From positions 1 to 64,000 of the forward strand of contig NZ_DOEH01000019.1 in the NCBI RefSeq assembly GCF_003533305.1: a stretch of DNA of 64,000 nucleotides, in the 5' to 3' direction. Shown piece after piece: positions 40,135 to 50,447 of this stretch. Made by a program: the position numbers and the translations under genes. Below the pieces are notes generated by a model. That model worked only from the letters and a program-made list of their open reading frames with translations, searched no databases and had not been told where the DNA came from. How positions within the stretch are numbered: position 1 is the stretch's first letter; the number at the start of each line of letters is the position of its first letter. Origin of the DNA: Providencia sp. (lineage in GTDB: Bacteria > Pseudomonadota > Gammaproteobacteria > Enterobacterales > Enterobacteriaceae).

Positions 40135-43100
40135 CTAACTAATAAGCTCAATACGTGCTGGCAAACCTTGTCTAACTGAAGCGCCCGATACCCAATCTAA
40201 CCAAGTATTGGCGACCTCACGTGTTGGATCCGCAAAACCTAAATCATTTAAGTTGATACCTGAGCCATTTGCCTTATTCATTGGCATTGGATTACCATCT
40301 AAATAGTGCTGCTTAGCGCCCATTTCGGTATGTCCATAACCATGTTCAATAGCAAGCACACCAGGCATCACTCCATCCAATACACTGATTTGAGCTTCTC
40401 CATGACCACCTGGCGTCGTGATACGAACCCAATCACCGTGTTTAACCCCCATTTTAGCAGCATCATCTGGATGAATAGCCACTAAGTTTGTTGGTTTCAC
40501 ATGTCGTAAGCGCTCAATCATCGTCGTTGAGCTACTCATCACATGCGATTTAAATGACATCATTTTTAATGGCCACTCTTGCGGTGGGAACACTTTATTG
40601 ACATCGTCACCGTTTGCCATACGTGGTGGGTAGTAGGTTGGACAGCCGCTGTAGCGTTCGCCAGTAATAGCATGACGGTTAATCGCGACAGTTGGATTCC
40701 AAATTTGTAGTCCTTTTTTCCATTGTGGGCCTGTTGCATCACCATCCCACGATTTCTCGTATGGTGCAAAACGACCACCACGGGTATAAATATAAGCAAC
40801 GCGACGCACCTCTTCAGGTTTTAATGTACGCGTCATTTCAGGTAGAATTCGAGCTACACCACTAATTTGAATATCTTCTGTCGCCGCCTCTGGCGCGGGT
40901 TTTTCACCTAACCATGCCATATTTGCTGCAACACGCAGGTAATAGTCTTCTGCACTGTTTAATGGATATTTATTACCGTCCATGTCTTCAATTACGTCAT
41001 CACCAAAACCGGGCAAATTCAGCGCTTTTGCGACTGCAATACAGAAAGTTTCCATCGAAACCGGCTGACCATCAGCAGTTTTAGCTGTACGTGATTCAAC
41101 AATTGGCCAACGTGCAGTACTGGCTTTAACCTGAACACCTGCCCAAGGTGCGCTAAATCCCCAACTTTCAAAGTTATGAGTATCCGGCACAATGTAGTCC
41201 GCCAGTGCCGTCGTTTCATTCATGAAAGCATCAATACCAATAATCAATGGTAGATGTTTTGGATCTTTCAGTTTTTCTTCCATTACCTGACGAATACCTG
41301 CAATACCATATACAGGGTTAGTCATATTAGTAATCCACGCTTTGAGAGAATACGGATATCCCATCAATGCTGAAGCCAATTGCTCAGTAAGCTGACCTTT
41401 AGCAAACGGATACCAAGGTGCTTTCGCCGGATATGGCTGTTCACCTGCGGCAATGCGTGCTTTAAATTCATCTGATTTTTCATAGACTTCATTACTGCGC
41501 GATAATACGACACCTTTAGGTTTCACTTTACCTTGATAGCTGGCCATTTTGTAACGAGGACCATCATTTTCCCCGTTAAATTTGCCGCCACCTACTGAAA
41601 CACCACCTTTAAGGTTTAAATTGCCAATTAATGCATTGAGCATAATAACTGACCATGCTGTGTAGAAGCCGTTGCCGCCCATCATTCCACCATGTGAAAT
41701 AACGGCCGCTTTTCTATCATAAGAAGTAAGTGCTTTACCCAGTGATTCAATCGTTTTCACTGGAACTTGGCAGCGTTCGCTATATTCTTCAAGAGTCATG
41801 CGATTTGCTGCTTCTTTAAGGCACTGGAAGCTGGACTTTACTGTTACTTCACTACCATCGTGTAACGTTACAGAACGCGTCACAAACAGGTCTGCATTCG
41901 TCACATCATCAGCAAGTTTTAGTTCACCTGATGCGTCTTGGACTAAAAAGGCTTTCTCATCTTCACCTTCTCCAGTCATATATGATGAAATTAATAACTT
42001 ACCTGCTAATGGATGCGCGTCATCGGTAATCACTAAGTGAGTTGAGTTAGTCCAACTTTTCTCACCTGCCTCTTCCATGGTTTTTTCACTTGGTACACTC
42101 AGATATTGCGCATTGTAACGTTCATTCTCGATAATCCAACGGATCATCCCCATCACTAACGCCGCATCGGTTCCCGGTTGAACAGGAACCCAGTGCCCAT
42201 GATCATTTGCCAGCGTTGTCGTTAAAGGCAATGCTGGTGCGACAACCACATAATTAAATGAATCACGCAAACGTGCAGTCGCGAGTTGGCGGCCTTGACG
42301 CTTAAACGGGTTTCCTGACTGTGCTGGCGAAGTGCCAATAAATAAGGCAAAACGGACATGATCCCAATCTGGTTTAACGTGAGCATTTTTATCCAGATCA
42401 TCCATTAATGCACCTGAGCCCGCACGATATGCAAGACCACAATAGGCACCATGAGCACCAAAATTTTTACTACCAAAACCATTTTGAGCGAAGCGACGAA
42501 TAAAGCCATCGCGCCCATCGTCACCAGCATTGGTGACTAATAATTGATTCGCTTTTGGACCCAATTTAGGCTGCGTTGGATCTAAAGGCGTTTCAAGGTC
42601 ACGGATAGCTCTTAGTCCATCCACATGACCTTCACCAAATAGATTTCCTCCCTCAACCACTTCTTTAATCAACTGCTCAAAGCTGATACGTTCCCATTTA
42701 CCTTCTCCGCGTTTACCTACGCGTTTCATCGGCTCAAGGATACGTAGTGGGCTAGTTAAACCCTCCATCAAAGTGGCGCCGCGAGCACAGGCTGTCGAAC
42801 GATGTTCGAGTCCACTCTCTCCGCTCATTTTTGTAAATGCAGTTTTCAGCGGCATTCCATAAGGAAAATGTTTTTCATGGGAAAGTGGATGATAAGGATT
42901 ACCCGCTATCCGCAGCACTTCGTTTTTAGCGGTATCGACACGGGCACGAATACCACATTGAGTCCAACAACCAAAGCATTGAGTCATTGCGATGACTTGT
43001 TCAGGATTTTCCTGCCAGCCATTAGCTGCCTGTCCTTCCGGACGTAAAGAGTTACCGTTAATCCTATCAAGTGTGACTTTACCAGAAGTACCGTTAACTA

Positions 43101-43209
43101 AGCCATCCACTGCACGTTTGGCAACATCGCGGTAGCTCGCACCAAATAACGCGATACCACCGACAACTAAACCACCTTTAAGCCATTGACGTCTTGAGAA
43201 TTTAGCCAT
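40135..43209 (-). CDS. ttrA: Tetrathionate reductase catalytic subunit A (molybdopterin)
   Basis: 1024 aa from ATG 43209, preceded by AAGGAGAG. An in-frame start 14 codons earlier lacks this. The twin-arginine signal is FSRRQWLKGGLVVGGIALFG. A 4Fe-4S site (CFGCWTQC ... ACARG) and molybdopterin-guanine-dinucleotide domains of the DMSO-reductase family follow. It reduces tetrathionate to thiosulfate on the periplasmic side. It overlaps the ttrC end by 8 bp, and the order ttrB-ttrC-ttrA equals Salmonella. The cofactor-ligand region looks intact. Confidence 0.96.
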   Translation of the reverse strand: MAKFSRRQWLKGGLVVGGIALFGASYRDVAKRAVDGLVNGTSGKVTLDRINGNSLRPEGQAANGWQENPEQVIAMTQCFGCWTQCGIRARVDTAKNEVLRIAGNPYHPLSHEKHFPYGMPLKTAFTKMSGESGLEHRSTACARGATLMEGLTSPLRILEPMKRVGKRGEGKWERISFEQLIKEVVEGGNLFGEGHVDGLRAIRDLETPLDPTQPKLGPKANQLLVTNAGDDGRDGFIRRFAQNGFGSKNFGAHGAYCGLAYRAGSGALMDDLDKNAHVKPDWDHVRFALFIGTSPAQSGNPFKRQGRQLATARLRDSFNYVVVAPALPLTTTLANDHGHWVPVQPGTDAALVMGMIRWIIENERYNAQYLSVPSEKTMEEAGEKSWTNSTHLVITDDAHPLAGKLLISSYMTGEGEDEKAFLVQDASGELKLADDVTNADLFVTRSVTLHDGSEVTVKSSFQCLKEAANRMTLEEYSERCQVPVKTIESLGKALTSYDRKAAVISHGGMMGGNGFYTAWSVIMLNALIGNLNLKGGVSVGGGKFNGENDGPRYKMASYQGKVKPKGVVLSRSNEVYEKSDEFKARIAAGEQPYPAKAPWYPFAKGQLTEQLASALMGYPYSLKAWITNMTNPVYGIAGIRQVMEEKLKDPKHLPLIIGIDAFMNETTALADYIVPDTHNFESWGFSAPWAGVQVKASTARWPIVESRTAKTADGQPVSMETFCIAVAKALNLPGFGDDVIEDMDGNKYPLNSAEDYYLRVAANMAWLGEKPAPEAATEDIQISGVARILPEMTRTLKPEEVRRVAYIYTRGGRFAPYEKSWDGDATGPQWKKGLQIWNPTVAINRHAITGERYSGCPTYYPPRMANGDDVNKVFPPQEWPLKMMSFKSHVMSSSTTMIERLRHVKPTNLVAIHPDDAAKMGVKHGDWVRITTPGGHGEAQISVLDGVMPGVLAIEHGYGHTEMGAKQHYLDGNPMPMNKANGSGINLNDLGFADPTREVANTWLDWVSGASVRQGLPARIELIS

Positions 43210-44230
43210 GTTGTACTCTCCTTGCAAACCAACGAACACCTTCACGAACAATAATGATTAACGCTATCCACAAACCGAATGTCCCAATGATTGCCATCAA
43301 TCCATCAGAGCCAAGCGGGAAATGATATGGGTTTGCAATAATGTTATATTTTGGTACCGCTTGAACTTCCATCAGGAAAATCCAACGTAATACCCAAGCC
43401 AATGCCATCGAAACTAGTGCAAGTACAGTAATGTAAGGTACTGAGCGAGTGGCTTTAACATTACAAACCGACATAACAAATGCCGCTGCCCATAATGCGC
43501 AAACGCCGATTAACATCCACCAGCCTGAGCTTGCAAGTGTTAATTGCTGACGTACCGCCATGCCGGAAATGGTATCGCCTGACAGCCACAACGCAAAACA
43601 CACCACGAACAGAAGTAATGTAATCACTTGGAAACGCGCTAAGCGATTTTGATATTGAGGCTCACGACGTGCACCAAGGCTCACTAACGCAGGTAGCACT
43701 TGCAGCGCGCTAAGGAACATGAGAACGGGTATCCACCAGCTAAACCAAATTGGTCGTGCATTCAATACTGATGCTTCGCGTCCGGTATATAACAATAGTC
43801 CAATCGCAGAAAGTGCCGCTAATAACGCAATCCAACGGGTCGCCTTAAACTCTTTTTTCCAAACCAGTTTCACAATTAACGCGACAAAATATAATCCCAT
43901 AAATGTGGTGAATAATGGCAGCAATACAGAGCCCCACCACATCCAAGACCAAAAAGTAGGATGCGCATAGAAATGCCAAACCCTGGCGGTTTGATGCAAA
44001 TCTGCGGTTAATGCCAATGGTGCAGTAATCCCCATCGTGATAGCGATAAAAGCAGAAATCATTTCTAAACGGCCATTTTCACTTTTATTTTGCCAATGGA
44101 GATAACAAGCATAAAGCACCGCGCAAGACGCAATACCAATGAAGAAGAAATATTGTACTGCCCAAGGTAGCCAAAAGAATTCTTGTGGCTGAGCCATTAT
44201 TTCTGAAATATAAGTCACTTGGCCATTCAT
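43202..44230 (-). CDS. ttrC: Tetrathionate reductase membrane anchor subunit C
   Basis: 342 aa from ATG 44230 (AGGAGG 8 nt upstream, ATGA overlap with ttrB). A NrfD/PsrC-type protein with nine hydrophobic spans and little outside them. WLPWAVQYFFFIGIASCAVLYACYLHW begins the first span. It oxidises quinol and passes electrons to TtrB and TtrA. Its length agrees with Salmonella TtrC (340). Confidence 0.94.
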   Translation of the reverse strand: MNGQVTYISEIMAQPQEFFWLPWAVQYFFFIGIASCAVLYACYLHWQNKSENGRLEMISAFIAITMGITAPLALTADLHQTARVWHFYAHPTFWSWMWWGSVLLPLFTTFMGLYFVALIVKLVWKKEFKATRWIALLAALSAIGLLLYTGREASVLNARPIWFSWWIPVLMFLSALQVLPALVSLGARREPQYQNRLARFQVITLLLFVVCFALWLSGDTISGMAVRQQLTLASSGWWMLIGVCALWAAAFVMSVCNVKATRSVPYITVLALVSMALAWVLRWIFLMEVQAVPKYNIIANPYHFPLGSDGLMAIIGTFGLWIALIIIVREGVRWFARRVQHG

Positions 44231-44967
44231 CAGAACACCTCCTGCCATAATGCGGGTTGACCTTTATCTTCTAATGGCTGAACAAATGCGTCATCCAGAC
44301 CGATATAAAAGACTTGTGGTAAGGTGCCACTTTCTGGTTTCAGCACTTTAATTTCAGCTTCATGCTCAGTGAGCATTTTACGAATAGTGCTATTAGGGTC
44401 TTTAAGATCACCGATAATACGTGCACCGCCCACACAAGATTCAACGCAAGCAGGCAATAATCCGACCTCTAAGCGATGGGCGCAAAATGTGCATTTATCT
44501 GCAGTTTGTGTTGAATGGTTGATAAAACGGGCATCGTAAGGGCAGGCTTGTACGCAATAGGCACAACCCACACAGCGTTCGTTATCAACGACGACAATGC
44601 CATCTTCACGCTGGAAGGTTGCTTGCACTGGGCAAACCGGTACACAAGGTGGATTATCACAATGATTACAAAGGCGCGGTAGCAGAACGTTAGTCAACCC
44701 TTCTTCGCCTTTCACTGCAACTTGATACTGGTTAACTGTCGTTCTAAATTGTCCTTGAGGTGTCTGGTTTTCAACTGAACAGCTCACGGTACAAGATTGG
44801 CAGCCAATGCAACGACGTAAGTCGATGAGCATTCCATAACGTTTATCTGGATTACCTTCTCGACGCGTTGGGGAAAGGCTAAAACCAGCTTCTGCAATCG
44901 GAATTAACGATGCACCAGCGGTTACAGCCCCTATTTGTTGTAGAAATTTTCGTTTACTCAGATCCAT
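44230..44967 (-). CDS. ttrB: Tetrathionate reductase iron-sulfur subunit B
   Basis: 245 aa from MDLSKRKFLQQIGAVTAGASL, a Tat-type signal with K-R in place of R-R, as in the Salmonella protein. Four ferredoxin-type clusters are visible: CIGCQSCTVSCS, CNHCDNPPCVPVCP, CVGCAYCVQACP and CTFCAHRL...ACVESC. It carries electrons from TtrC to TtrA. It is the first gene of ttrBCA and divergent from ttrS. Confidence 0.96.
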   Translation of the reverse strand: MDLSKRKFLQQIGAVTAGASLIPIAEAGFSLSPTRREGNPDKRYGMLIDLRRCIGCQSCTVSCSVENQTPQGQFRTTVNQYQVAVKGEEGLTNVLLPRLCNHCDNPPCVPVCPVQATFQREDGIVVVDNERCVGCAYCVQACPYDARFINHSTQTADKCTFCAHRLEVGLLPACVESCVGGARIIGDLKDPNSTIRKMLTEHEAEIKVLKPESGTLPQVFYIGLDDAFVQPLEDKGQPALWQEVF

Positions 44968-45275
44968 AATCGGCTCCAGTATTGACATTGCTAATGCAAA
45001 AATAAAAGTTAATTATCAATATGTTATTGGTTTTAAAAGTTTTATTGGCTATTGATGTAGCCTATTTTAGATAACCGTCGAAATTCTTATTTCTCTTTAA
45101 AGTCGGTGTGCTATCTTTGTTTCTCATAAACCCCAAATTATTCAAGATGCTTACTAGTATGCTGCTTGAAATATGATGGGAATGGCTTCATTGTAGGGAG
45201 AGACGAACGCCCCCCCTATTGTGGTTTACCACATACCTATCGCTAAATTGATCTAACGCAACGAATAACCTAAAT
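44968..45275. promoter_or_regulatory. ttrB-ttrS divergent control region with palindrome
   Basis: The spacer contains TGTGG-TTTA-CCACA (45220-45233), a perfect 5-bp inverted repeat 42 bp before ttrS. A related TGTGAAACCACA occurs at 47111-47122 before ttrR. In Salmonella ttrBCA needs TtrSR and FNR. I did not find a clear FNR box (TTGAT-N4-ATCAA). The palindrome is a candidate TtrR operator. Confidence 0.45.
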
Positions 45276-47018
45276 ATGTTAAAAAAATCATCTATGCCGT
45301 TGTATCACATACTAATAATAGTGCTGCTAATGTGGTCAATACCGACTATGGCTGCTCAATGGACAATTGGCGTGCTCGCCTTGCGTGGCCCAAGTTCAAC
45401 CCAATTACATTGGCAGTCATTAATTGATACACTAAATGAATCCATTCCTGGTGAACGCTTCACGTTGCAACCGCTCAATCTTGATGAAATGAAAGACGCT
45501 ATTTCTCATCAAAAAATTGATTTTTTACTGACGAATCCCGCACAATTTATTCAATTAGATAGTCGATATCATCTGCGTTGGTTACTTTCGTTGCGTTCAG
45601 ATGTCGAGCCGAATAGCACTACTCGCAATGTGATTGGTAGCCTGATATTGGTGCGAGCAGATAGCGATATTAAAGATGTGAACCACTTGATAGGAAAAAA
45701 GGTCGGTGCAATTTCACCAGATGCTTTTGGTGGTTACTTGTTAGGTTACAAGGTATTACGCGATATGGGATATGATGCTGAGAAAGATTTCCGAATGCAA
45801 TTTCTCGGTTTTCCTGCGGATGCCTTACTGTATGCTTTACGTGATAGTTCGCTGTCAGCCGCTATCGTTCCTGTTTGTTTGTTGGAGAACATGGATAGCG
45901 AAGGATTGATTGATAAACAGCAATTTCGCCCATTAATTCAACATTCAAGTTCACTCTCTTGCCTCACCAGCACAGAGTTATATCCTAATTGGTCCTTTGC
46001 GGCATTAAGTGGAGTCCCTGATAATCTGGTCGATAAGGTGACGAAAACGTTACTTTCCACAGATAATACGACAATGCGTTGGGGAGCACCCGCTTCAGTG
46101 ACTCAAGTCGAAACCTTATTGCGTGATGTTAATCAACATCCACAGCAACGCCAAGTTTGGCAAGATATTGTCAGTTGGACGATACAACACCAAATCACTA
46201 TTAGTATTATTGCGTTATTTTTTATTTTGTTAGGGATCAATCATGTCTGGATTGCTTTTCTAGTCAGGCGTCGCAGTCGCCAACTCGAAGTTGCCCACAA
46301 CCGCCTGCGTCAGCAGGAAGCTAATTTACAAAAAGCTCAGCGTTTGAATATCTTAGGTGAAATGGCATCCGGCTTTGCCCATGAACTAAATCAGCCATTA
46401 TCTGCCATTCGAAATTACGCTCAGGGCTGTATTTTACGTCTGAAAAAAGAATCTGATGACCACCCGCTTATTGGCGCGCTCACTAAAATTGATCATCAGG
46501 CGCAGCGTGGTGCGGATATCATTCGTAACTTACGCCTTTGGGCAGGAAAGCCAAATCATGATTCAAGCCAACAACTCAATCAGCAGTCAGTCAAACAAAC
46601 CATCAACCATATTTGGCAACTATTGCAAGTTGAACAATATGGCTCAGGTACACAATTATTATTGCCTGATACTGATGATGTTATGCTTAAATTACCCGAG
46701 ACATTGCTCGACCAGTTACTTTCCAATTTAATTAGCAATAGCCTACAAGCTGGTGCTAACACCTTAAGTTTTGAGTTCCATTTTGCTCAAGACCGCTTTT
46801 TATTAGTATTGCAAGATGATGCTGGTGGGATGCAATCTGAGCAATTAGAACAAGGCATTACCCCTTTTGCGACAACAAAAAAGGAAGGTTTAGGACTTGG
46901 GCTAGTTATTTGCCAGAGACTTATCCAAAGTCAAGGCGGTGACATTCGGATTGAAAATAATATCACTGATGACGGCCTTAATGGCTTAAGGGTGACGTTA
47001 ATTTTCAGCTATCCTTAA
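45276..47018 (+). CDS. ttrS: Tetrathionate sensor histidine kinase
   Basis: 580 aa. Signal-like start ending TMAAQ, then a periplasmic PhnD-like substrate-binding domain (residues about 27-290). A membrane span follows at about 307-330, then a HisKA domain with the phospho-His H369 in GFAHELNQPLSAIRNYA, and an ATPase domain with N-box LLSNLISNSLQAG, DDAGGMQ and GLGLGLVI. It senses tetrathionate and phosphorylates TtrR. Length and domain order match the Salmonella protein. Confidence 0.95.
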   Translation: MLKKSSMPLYHILIIVLLMWSIPTMAAQWTIGVLALRGPSSTQLHWQSLIDTLNESIPGERFTLQPLNLDEMKDAISHQKIDFLLTNPAQFIQLDSRYHLRWLLSLRSDVEPNSTTRNVIGSLILVRADSDIKDVNHLIGKKVGAISPDAFGGYLLGYKVLRDMGYDAEKDFRMQFLGFPADALLYALRDSSLSAAIVPVCLLENMDSEGLIDKQQFRPLIQHSSSLSCLTSTELYPNWSFAALSGVPDNLVDKVTKTLLSTDNTTMRWGAPASVTQVETLLRDVNQHPQQRQVWQDIVSWTIQHQITISIIALFFILLGINHVWIAFLVRRRSRQLEVAHNRLRQQEANLQKAQRLNILGEMASGFAHELNQPLSAIRNYAQGCILRLKKESDDHPLIGALTKIDHQAQRGADIIRNLRLWAGKPNHDSSQQLNQQSVKQTINHIWQLLQVEQYGSGTQLLLPDTDDVMLKLPETLLDQLLSNLISNSLQAGANTLSFEFHFAQDRFLLVLQDDAGGMQSEQLEQGITPFATTKKEGLGLGLVICQRLIQSQGGDIRIENNITDDGLNGLRVTLIFSYP

Positions 47019-47159
47019 TTTTTCCGTCAATAGCGCATGTTTTGCCACACAATTGATAACATTCACCTTGGTGATGTGTGACAATCATAAGCTGAATATT
47101 TTCAATAATATGTGAAACCACACAATAATCGATAACATGACTCTGTGAGGTAATAATCA

Positions 47160-47756
47160 ATGCCCGTTATTCATCTGGTGGATGACGACACCGATGTCAC
47201 CGATGCCTGCCAATTTTTACTCGAAACACTTGGTTATTCGGTTACTGTTTGGAATGATAGCGAACAATTTATTCAGCAAGCATCACTTCATCAAGAAGGT
47301 ATTGTCTTACTTGATATGAGAATGCCTAAACTTGATGGACGGCAAATTCATCATCTACTTAAAGAGCAACAAAGTACGCTTGCAGTTATTTTTCTTTCCG
47401 GTCATGGGGATATTCCTATGGCTGTCGAACAAGTCAAACTCGGGGCGATTGATTTTCTGCAAAAACCTATTGATAGCCAACAACTGGCTATAACACTTGA
47501 ACATGCACATTTGCAGACCGCCAAAGCCACCGAGCGTTACCTAATTAAACAGCGTTATGAAACCCTGACGCCAAGAGAAAAAGATATCTGTAAATATGTT
47601 CTGCAAGGCTTAATCAATCGTGAAATTGCAGATATCGCTTGTGTCTCTGTTCGTACCGTTGAAGTACATCGTTCACGAGTTATGGACAAAATGGCAGTAC
47701 GAAATTTAGCTGAATTAATGATCACCTTACAAACTGCTCATATTTTAAATGAATAA
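47160..47756 (+). CDS. ttrR: Tetrathionate response regulator
   Basis: 198 aa: receiver domain with D8-D10 acidic cluster, phospho-acceptor D52 in VLLDMRMP and K in LQKPID, then a LuxR/FixJ-type helix-turn-helix (LTPREKDICKYVLQGLINREIADIACVSVRTVEVHRSRVMDKM) at about 138-180. It activates ttrBCA. The 141-bp gap after ttrS holds a TGTG-AAA-CCACA motif, so ttrR may have its own promoter here. Confidence 0.95.
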   Translation: MPVIHLVDDDTDVTDACQFLLETLGYSVTVWNDSEQFIQQASLHQEGIVLLDMRMPKLDGRQIHHLLKEQQSTLAVIFLSGHGDIPMAVEQVKLGAIDFLQKPIDSQQLAITLEHAHLQTAKATERYLIKQRYETLTPREKDICKYVLQGLINREIADIACVSVRTVEVHRSRVMDKMAVRNLAELMITLQTAHILNE

Positions 47757-47827
47757 TTTGTTATAATTACCACATTATCGATAACCTGCTATTGCTTTGA
47801 TAGCAAACAACTCTATATCGGAATCTA

Positions 47828-48763
47828 ATGATACAGGCACCAACGTTTAAACTCAGTTTTCTACACCCTCGTTACTGGCTCACTTGGTTTGGTACAGGTG
47901 TACTTTATGTCCTCGTGTTACTGCCTTACCCAGTTATTTACTGGATAGGGACACGTTTAGGTCGCCTATCCAAACATTTTCTAAAAAAACGTGCCTTAAT
48001 TGCTAACCGTAATTTGCAATTGTGTTTTCCAGACATGAGCGAAGAAGAACGTCGCCAAATGGTCGATAAAAATTTTGAATCTGTCGGTATGGGCGTATTT
48101 GAAACGGGCATGGCTTGGTTTTGGCCTGACTGGCGTGCACGCCGCTGGTGCAAAATAGACGGCCTACAGAATATGAAGGAAGCGCAAAAAACCGGACGCG
48201 GCATTATCGTTGTGGGCATCCATTTCTTGACCCTCGAACTTGGTGGGCGAATGTTTGGTATGCATAACCCGGGAAATGGCGTTTACCGCCCGAATGATAA
48301 TCCAGTCTACGACTGGCTTCAAACCAGAGGCCGCCGACGTTCTAACGATGTCATGATTGACCGCAAAGATCCTAAAAGTATGGTACGCATTTTACGACAA
48401 GGTAAAATTCTATGGTATGCCCCTGACCATGATTATGGGCCGCGTAACAGTGTTTTTGTACCATTTTTTGCCGTCAAAGATACTGCCACAACAACCGGTA
48501 CATCAATATTAGTCCGAATGGCTAACCCGTTAATGATCCCTTTTACACTGCGTCGTATGCCTGCTGGTAAAGGTTATGAACTACTTATCCAGCCTGCTGT
48601 TGATGGTTTTCCTAAAGATGATGAAGTCGCAACCGCAGCCATGATGAATAAGCTCATTGAAAAAGAAATTTTAAGAGCACCTGAACAATATATGTGGCTA
48701 CATCGTCGCTTCAAAACACGACCGGAAGGAGAGCCCTCCTTATATGGTGATTTGCATCATTAA
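47828..48763 (+). CDS. lpxL: Lipid A biosynthesis lauroyltransferase
   Basis: 311 aa. [30 protein letters not shown] gives an N-terminal membrane anchor. The acyltransferase motif H-x4-E/D is [13 protein letters not shown] near residues 131-143, followed by [18 protein letters not shown] and [19 protein letters not shown]. It is closest to LpxL/HtrB, and the cold-induced paralogue LpxP is the alternative. It adds the secondary laurate to Kdo2-lipid IVA at the inner membrane. It is near trhO as in E. coli, but separated by the zev and ttr genes. Confidence 0.93.
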   Translation: MIQAPTFKLSFLHPRYWLTWFGTGVLYVLVLLPYPVIYWIGTRLGRLSKHFLKKRALIANRNLQLCFPDMSEEERRQMVDKNFESVGMGVFETGMAWFWPDWRARRWCKIDGLQNMKEAQKTGRGIIVVGIHFLTLELGGRMFGMHNPGNGVYRPNDNPVYDWLQTRGRRRSNDVMIDRKDPKSMVRILRQGKILWYAPDHDYGPRNSVFVPFFAVKDTATTTGTSILVRMANPLMIPFTLRRMPAGKGYELLIQPAVDGFPKDDEVATAAMMNKLIEKEILRAPEQYMWLHRRFKTRPEGEPSLYGDLHH

Positions 48764-48827
48764 ATCGATGAAGCGGCCGTTAGTCATATAACCGCCGTTT
48801 CGTTCTTAAGGAATAAGTTAGGAGTCT

Positions 48828-50051
48828 ATGCTTAACAGGAATACTTACTGGAAACGTAATTTGTATGTCGTATGGTTCGGTTGTTTTTTAACTGGCGCGG
48901 CATTTAGCCTGATCATGCCTTTTCTCCCCTTATATATTGAAGAACTCGGCGTAACTAACCACGCCTCATTAAGCCTATGGACTGGTGCAGTTTTTAGCAT
49001 CACGTTTCTATTCTCTGCGATTGCAGCCCCATTTTGGGGGCGATTATCTGACCGAAAAGGTCGAAAACTCATGTTATTGCGCTCAGCCCTTGGTATGGCT
49101 ATCGTCATGGTGCTCATCGGTTTTGCGCAAAATATCTGGCAACTACTCATCCTCAGAGCCATTTTAGGTCTTCTAGGGGGCTTTGTTCCCAATGCCAATG
49201 CGTTGATAGCAACTCAAATACCGATTAAAAAAAGCGGCTGGGCAATGGGCGTACTTGCCACAGGTGCAGTGAGTGGCGCATTGATAGGTCCATTGATTGG
49301 TGGCTTACTCGCTGACCAATATGGTCTGCGCCCGGTATTTTTCATCACCGCCAGCGTATTATTCATTTGCTTTTTTGTGACATTATTTTATGTTCGCGAA
49401 CGTTTTACACCCGTTTCTCGTAAAGATGCCTTAACTGGCAAACAGGTTTTTGCTTCTTTACGTAATAAAAACTTAGTCATTAGTTTATTTTTTACCACCA
49501 TGATTATTCAAGCAGCAATGGGATCAGTAAATCCGGTAGTCACCCTCTATGTTCGAGAACTCTCTGATTCCATCGAAAACTTGGCGTTTGTCAGTGGTAT
49601 GATAGCTTCCATTCCTGGTGTTGCAGCACTGATAGCAGCCCCTATGCTAGGTAAGCTTAGCGATAGAATAGGACCTGAAAAGGTCTTGTTGGCAGTATTA
49701 GGCGCATCAATATTTGTTCTTTTCCCGATGGGACTCGTCAGTAATTATTGGGAACTTGGTGCTTTACGCTTTTTACTCGGTGCTTTAAATGCTGCACTGT
49801 TACCCGCGGTACAAACTTTAATTTTGTACAATATTTCCCATCAAGTTACTGGACGGATATTTAGCTATAACCAAGCACTACGAGACGTCGGTAATGTTAC
49901 CGGACCGTTAATGGGATCTCTGGTCGCCGCGACTTATGGGTTTAGAGCTGTATTCTTTTTTAGTGCAATATTGGTACTCATTAATCTCATTTACTCATGG
50001 TCGGTTATCAGAAAACAATCTGATGGCCTTCGTGCTGAGCCCAGTGAATAA
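48828..50051 (+). CDS. mdtG: MFS multidrug exporter MdtG
   Basis: 407 aa (E. coli MdtG 408) with 12 spans. [35 protein letters not shown] at the start, [35 protein letters not shown] with the MFS loop 2-3 motif, and [22 protein letters not shown] are almost identical to MdtG. It confers fosfomycin and deoxycholate tolerance in E. coli by proton-driven efflux. It is downstream of lpxL as in E. coli. Confidence 0.93.
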   Translation: MLNRNTYWKRNLYVVWFGCFLTGAAFSLIMPFLPLYIEELGVTNHASLSLWTGAVFSITFLFSAIAAPFWGRLSDRKGRKLMLLRSALGMAIVMVLIGFAQNIWQLLILRAILGLLGGFVPNANALIATQIPIKKSGWAMGVLATGAVSGALIGPLIGGLLADQYGLRPVFFITASVLFICFFVTLFYVRERFTPVSRKDALTGKQVFASLRNKNLVISLFFTTMIIQAAMGSVNPVVTLYVRELSDSIENLAFVSGMIASIPGVAALIAAPMLGKLSDRIGPEKVLLAVLGASIFVLFPMGLVSNYWELGALRFLLGALNAALLPAVQTLILYNISHQVTGRIFSYNQALRDVGNVTGPLMGSLVAATYGFRAVFFFSAILVLINLIYSWSVIRKQSDGLRAEPSE

Positions 50052-50447
50052 TCGTTAAGTGAACAATAAATGAACTGATATTCTTTGCGTAAAACCCTAG
50101 CTATTTATAGGTATTACAGCATTTTATGCATAAGTCTATCTTTTATCTCTCTAGTGCATTGTTTTTATTATACTTAATCGATTCAAAATTCTTGCTTTTA
50201 TTGTCAACTAAAATCCTGTATTGTCCCCTACCTTATAGTGAAAAATGAGAGTTACATCGAACTTTCACCTTAAAACTACATATATTGCAATAAATTTATT
50301 CTGCTTATAGATGATTCTATAATAATGTATGTTAAAAATATGTTTACACCCTGAAAGTTAACATATCTATATATTGACACCTAAGCACTTAGCTTGGTGT
50401 TTTTTATCAGACACACATCTCAAGAGATAATTTATCGGAGTTCTCAG
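50052..50447. other. Spacer before the peptide transporter, with hairpin
   Basis: 396 bp, AT-rich, no gene. Near its end ACACC-T-AAGC / GCTT-GGTGT (50377-50400, one bulged T) is followed by TTTTT, a terminator-like structure only 43 bp before the start codon. TTGACA at 50375-50380 overlaps it and could be a -35, but no matching -10 is found. The hairpin may end mdtG transcription or attenuate the transporter gene. Confidence 0.45.

Noticed and set aside
41798..42040. Antisense ORFs in ttrA
   Set aside because: Frame shadows of a conserved gene. Composition reflects the opposite-strand codons.
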